Shown: piece by piece, positions 6,227-6,373 of the stretch
How the letters are laid out: every line of letters begins with the position of its first letter
Numbering within the stretch: position 1 is the first letter of the stretch
Assembly: GCA_016795255.1 (NCBI GenBank)
Contig: JAEUIB010000339.1
Coordinates: 1 to 6,373, forward strand
Source of the DNA: Planctomycetota bacterium
GTDB lineage: Bacteria; Planctomycetota; B15-G4; JADJEK01
DNA length: 6,373 bases
Reading direction: 5' to 3'
The notes under the pieces: model-generated
The model's database searches: none
What the model was told of the DNA's origin: nothing
What the model saw: the letters and a program-made list of their open reading frames with translations, nothing else
Program-made: the position numbers and the translations under genes

Positions 6227-6241
6227 TTTCGCGGGAAGGGG
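6223..6241 (+). other. 8-bp hairpin overlapping the second REP-like unit
   Basis: CCCCTTTC (6223-6230) pairs with GGAAGGGG (6234-6241) around the loop GCG, with one T-G pair. It shares the CCCC of the second REP-like unit, so the two foldings exclude each other. Confidence 0.4.
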
Positions 6242-6250
6242 GCGGGGGGG
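6233..6250 (+). other. G-quadruplex-type G tract
   Basis: The plus strand has GGG, then AA, then runs of five and seven G separated by one C. Four GGG runs with loops of 1-3 nt can be chosen here, which satisfies the usual quadruplex pattern. It is directly followed by a C/G-rich hairpin (6255-6269). Confidence 0.4.
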
Positions 6251-6290
6251 CGCGCGTCCCCCGGGGGCGGCGTGGTCCTTTTGCGTTTTT

Positions 6291-6306
6291 GTCCGAACGC
6301 TCGGAC
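6291..6306. promoter_or_regulatory. 16-bp perfect inverted repeat, operator candidate
   Basis: GTCCGA-ACGC-TCGGAC is a perfect inverted repeat of 6-bp arms around 4 nt. It directly follows a T-rich stretch (CCTTTTGCGTTTTTG) and ends 24 nt before the possible plus-strand start at 6331. The size and symmetry fit an operator for a small dimeric repressor such as the TetR class. As a plus-strand terminator it would be the wrong way round, since the T run precedes the stem; on the minus strand it is followed by A, not T. Confidence 0.4.
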
Positions 6307-6330
6307 CCGCCGCGTCCCTCAGGTCGACGG

Positions 6331-6373
6331 ATGAGTCACGCGGTGTTCGCGGGGCTCCCCGCGCAGAACGACG
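6331..6373 (+). CDS. Possible start of a divergent gene (cut by window edge)
   Basis: An ATG at 6331 opens a frame to the window edge reading MSHAVFAGLPAQND. Thirteen of the fourteen codons end in G or C, as in the genes of this window, and AGG lies 7 nt upstream. Only 14 residues are visible, so no function can be given. A competing reading is the C-terminal end of a minus-strand frame stopping at 6319 (VVLRGEPREHRVTHPST), whose codon ends are less GC-biased. I slightly prefer the plus-strand start. Confidence 0.3.
   Translation, partial: MSHAVFAGLPAQND

Larger units (their letters stand above)
6012..6330. other. Intergenic region with stacked hairpins, no credible gene
   Basis: About 320 bases separate the start of the 246-aa gene from a possible plus-strand start. 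Open frames through it (for example plus 6113-6334) run across the tandem repeat and G tracts and show no protein character. It contains the palindrome at the ribosome binding site, an inverted repeat (6125-6152), two REP-like units (6151-6226), a further hairpin (6223-6241), a G-rich tract (6233-6250), a short C/G hairpin (6255-6269), a T-rich stretch (6278-6290) and a 16-bp palindrome (6291-6306). On the minus strand TTGACC at 6098-6093 resembles a -35 element, but no fitting -10 follows. Confidence 0.7.

Noticed and set aside
6278..6306. Intrinsic terminator built from the T-rich stretch and the GTCCGA palindrome
   Set aside because: On the plus strand the T run precedes the stem, and on the minus strand the stem is followed by A residues, so neither direction fits.
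6113..6334. Plus-strand frame of 73 residues
   Set aside because: It spans the REP-like repeats and G tracts and has no protein-like features; the repeats explain it.

Overview
The window is a very GC-rich piece of a bacterial chromosome. Nearly all of its coding sequence lies on the minus strand, and it is dominated by part of a respiratory complex I (NADH:quinone oxidoreductase, nuo) operon. The protein sequences resemble the proteobacterial 14-subunit type: NuoG carries the extra N7 cluster, and the start and end of the NuoF part resemble the E. coli protein. With the high GC, fused subunits and rearranged gene order, this suggests a Gram-negative of deltaproteobacterial/Myxococcota character. 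That placement is an inference and is weak.

Transcription of the nuo part runs from high to low coordinates. A good sigma-70-type promoter (5145-5173) is followed by a leader of about 100 nt with a small GAAA-loop hairpin. Then come nuoA (5038-4655), a fused nuoEF (4652-2847), nuoG (2834-1272), nuoH (TTG start, 1275-181) and the first 59 codons of nuoJ (177-1, cut by the window edge). Junctions are 2 nt, 12 nt, a 4-nt overlap and 3 nt, so this is one polycistronic unit. nuoEF and nuoG encode most of the NADH dehydrogenase arm (FMN, N1a, N3, N1b, N4, N5, N7). NuoA, NuoH and NuoJ are membrane-arm subunits next to the quinone site. The genes for NuoB, NuoC, NuoD and NuoI, which normally sit between A and E and between H and J, are not at those places and must be elsewhere if the complex is complete.

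Upstream of the nuo promoter, also on the minus strand, is a separate gene (6011-5271) for an unrecognised exported, possibly lipid-anchored protein of 246 residues. Beyond it, 6012-6373 is essentially non-coding. It holds a palindrome over that gene's ribosome binding site, a cluster of hairpins including two tandem copies of a REP-like element, a G-rich tract and a 16-bp perfect palindrome. At the right edge is a possible start of a divergent plus-strand gene (6331 onward).

I do not see a wholly new system. The points most worth following are the NuoE-NuoF fusion, the unusually compact NuoG, the scattered nuo gene set, and the hairpin/REP-like region. No tRNA, rRNA, CRISPR array, transposase gene or attachment site was recognised.
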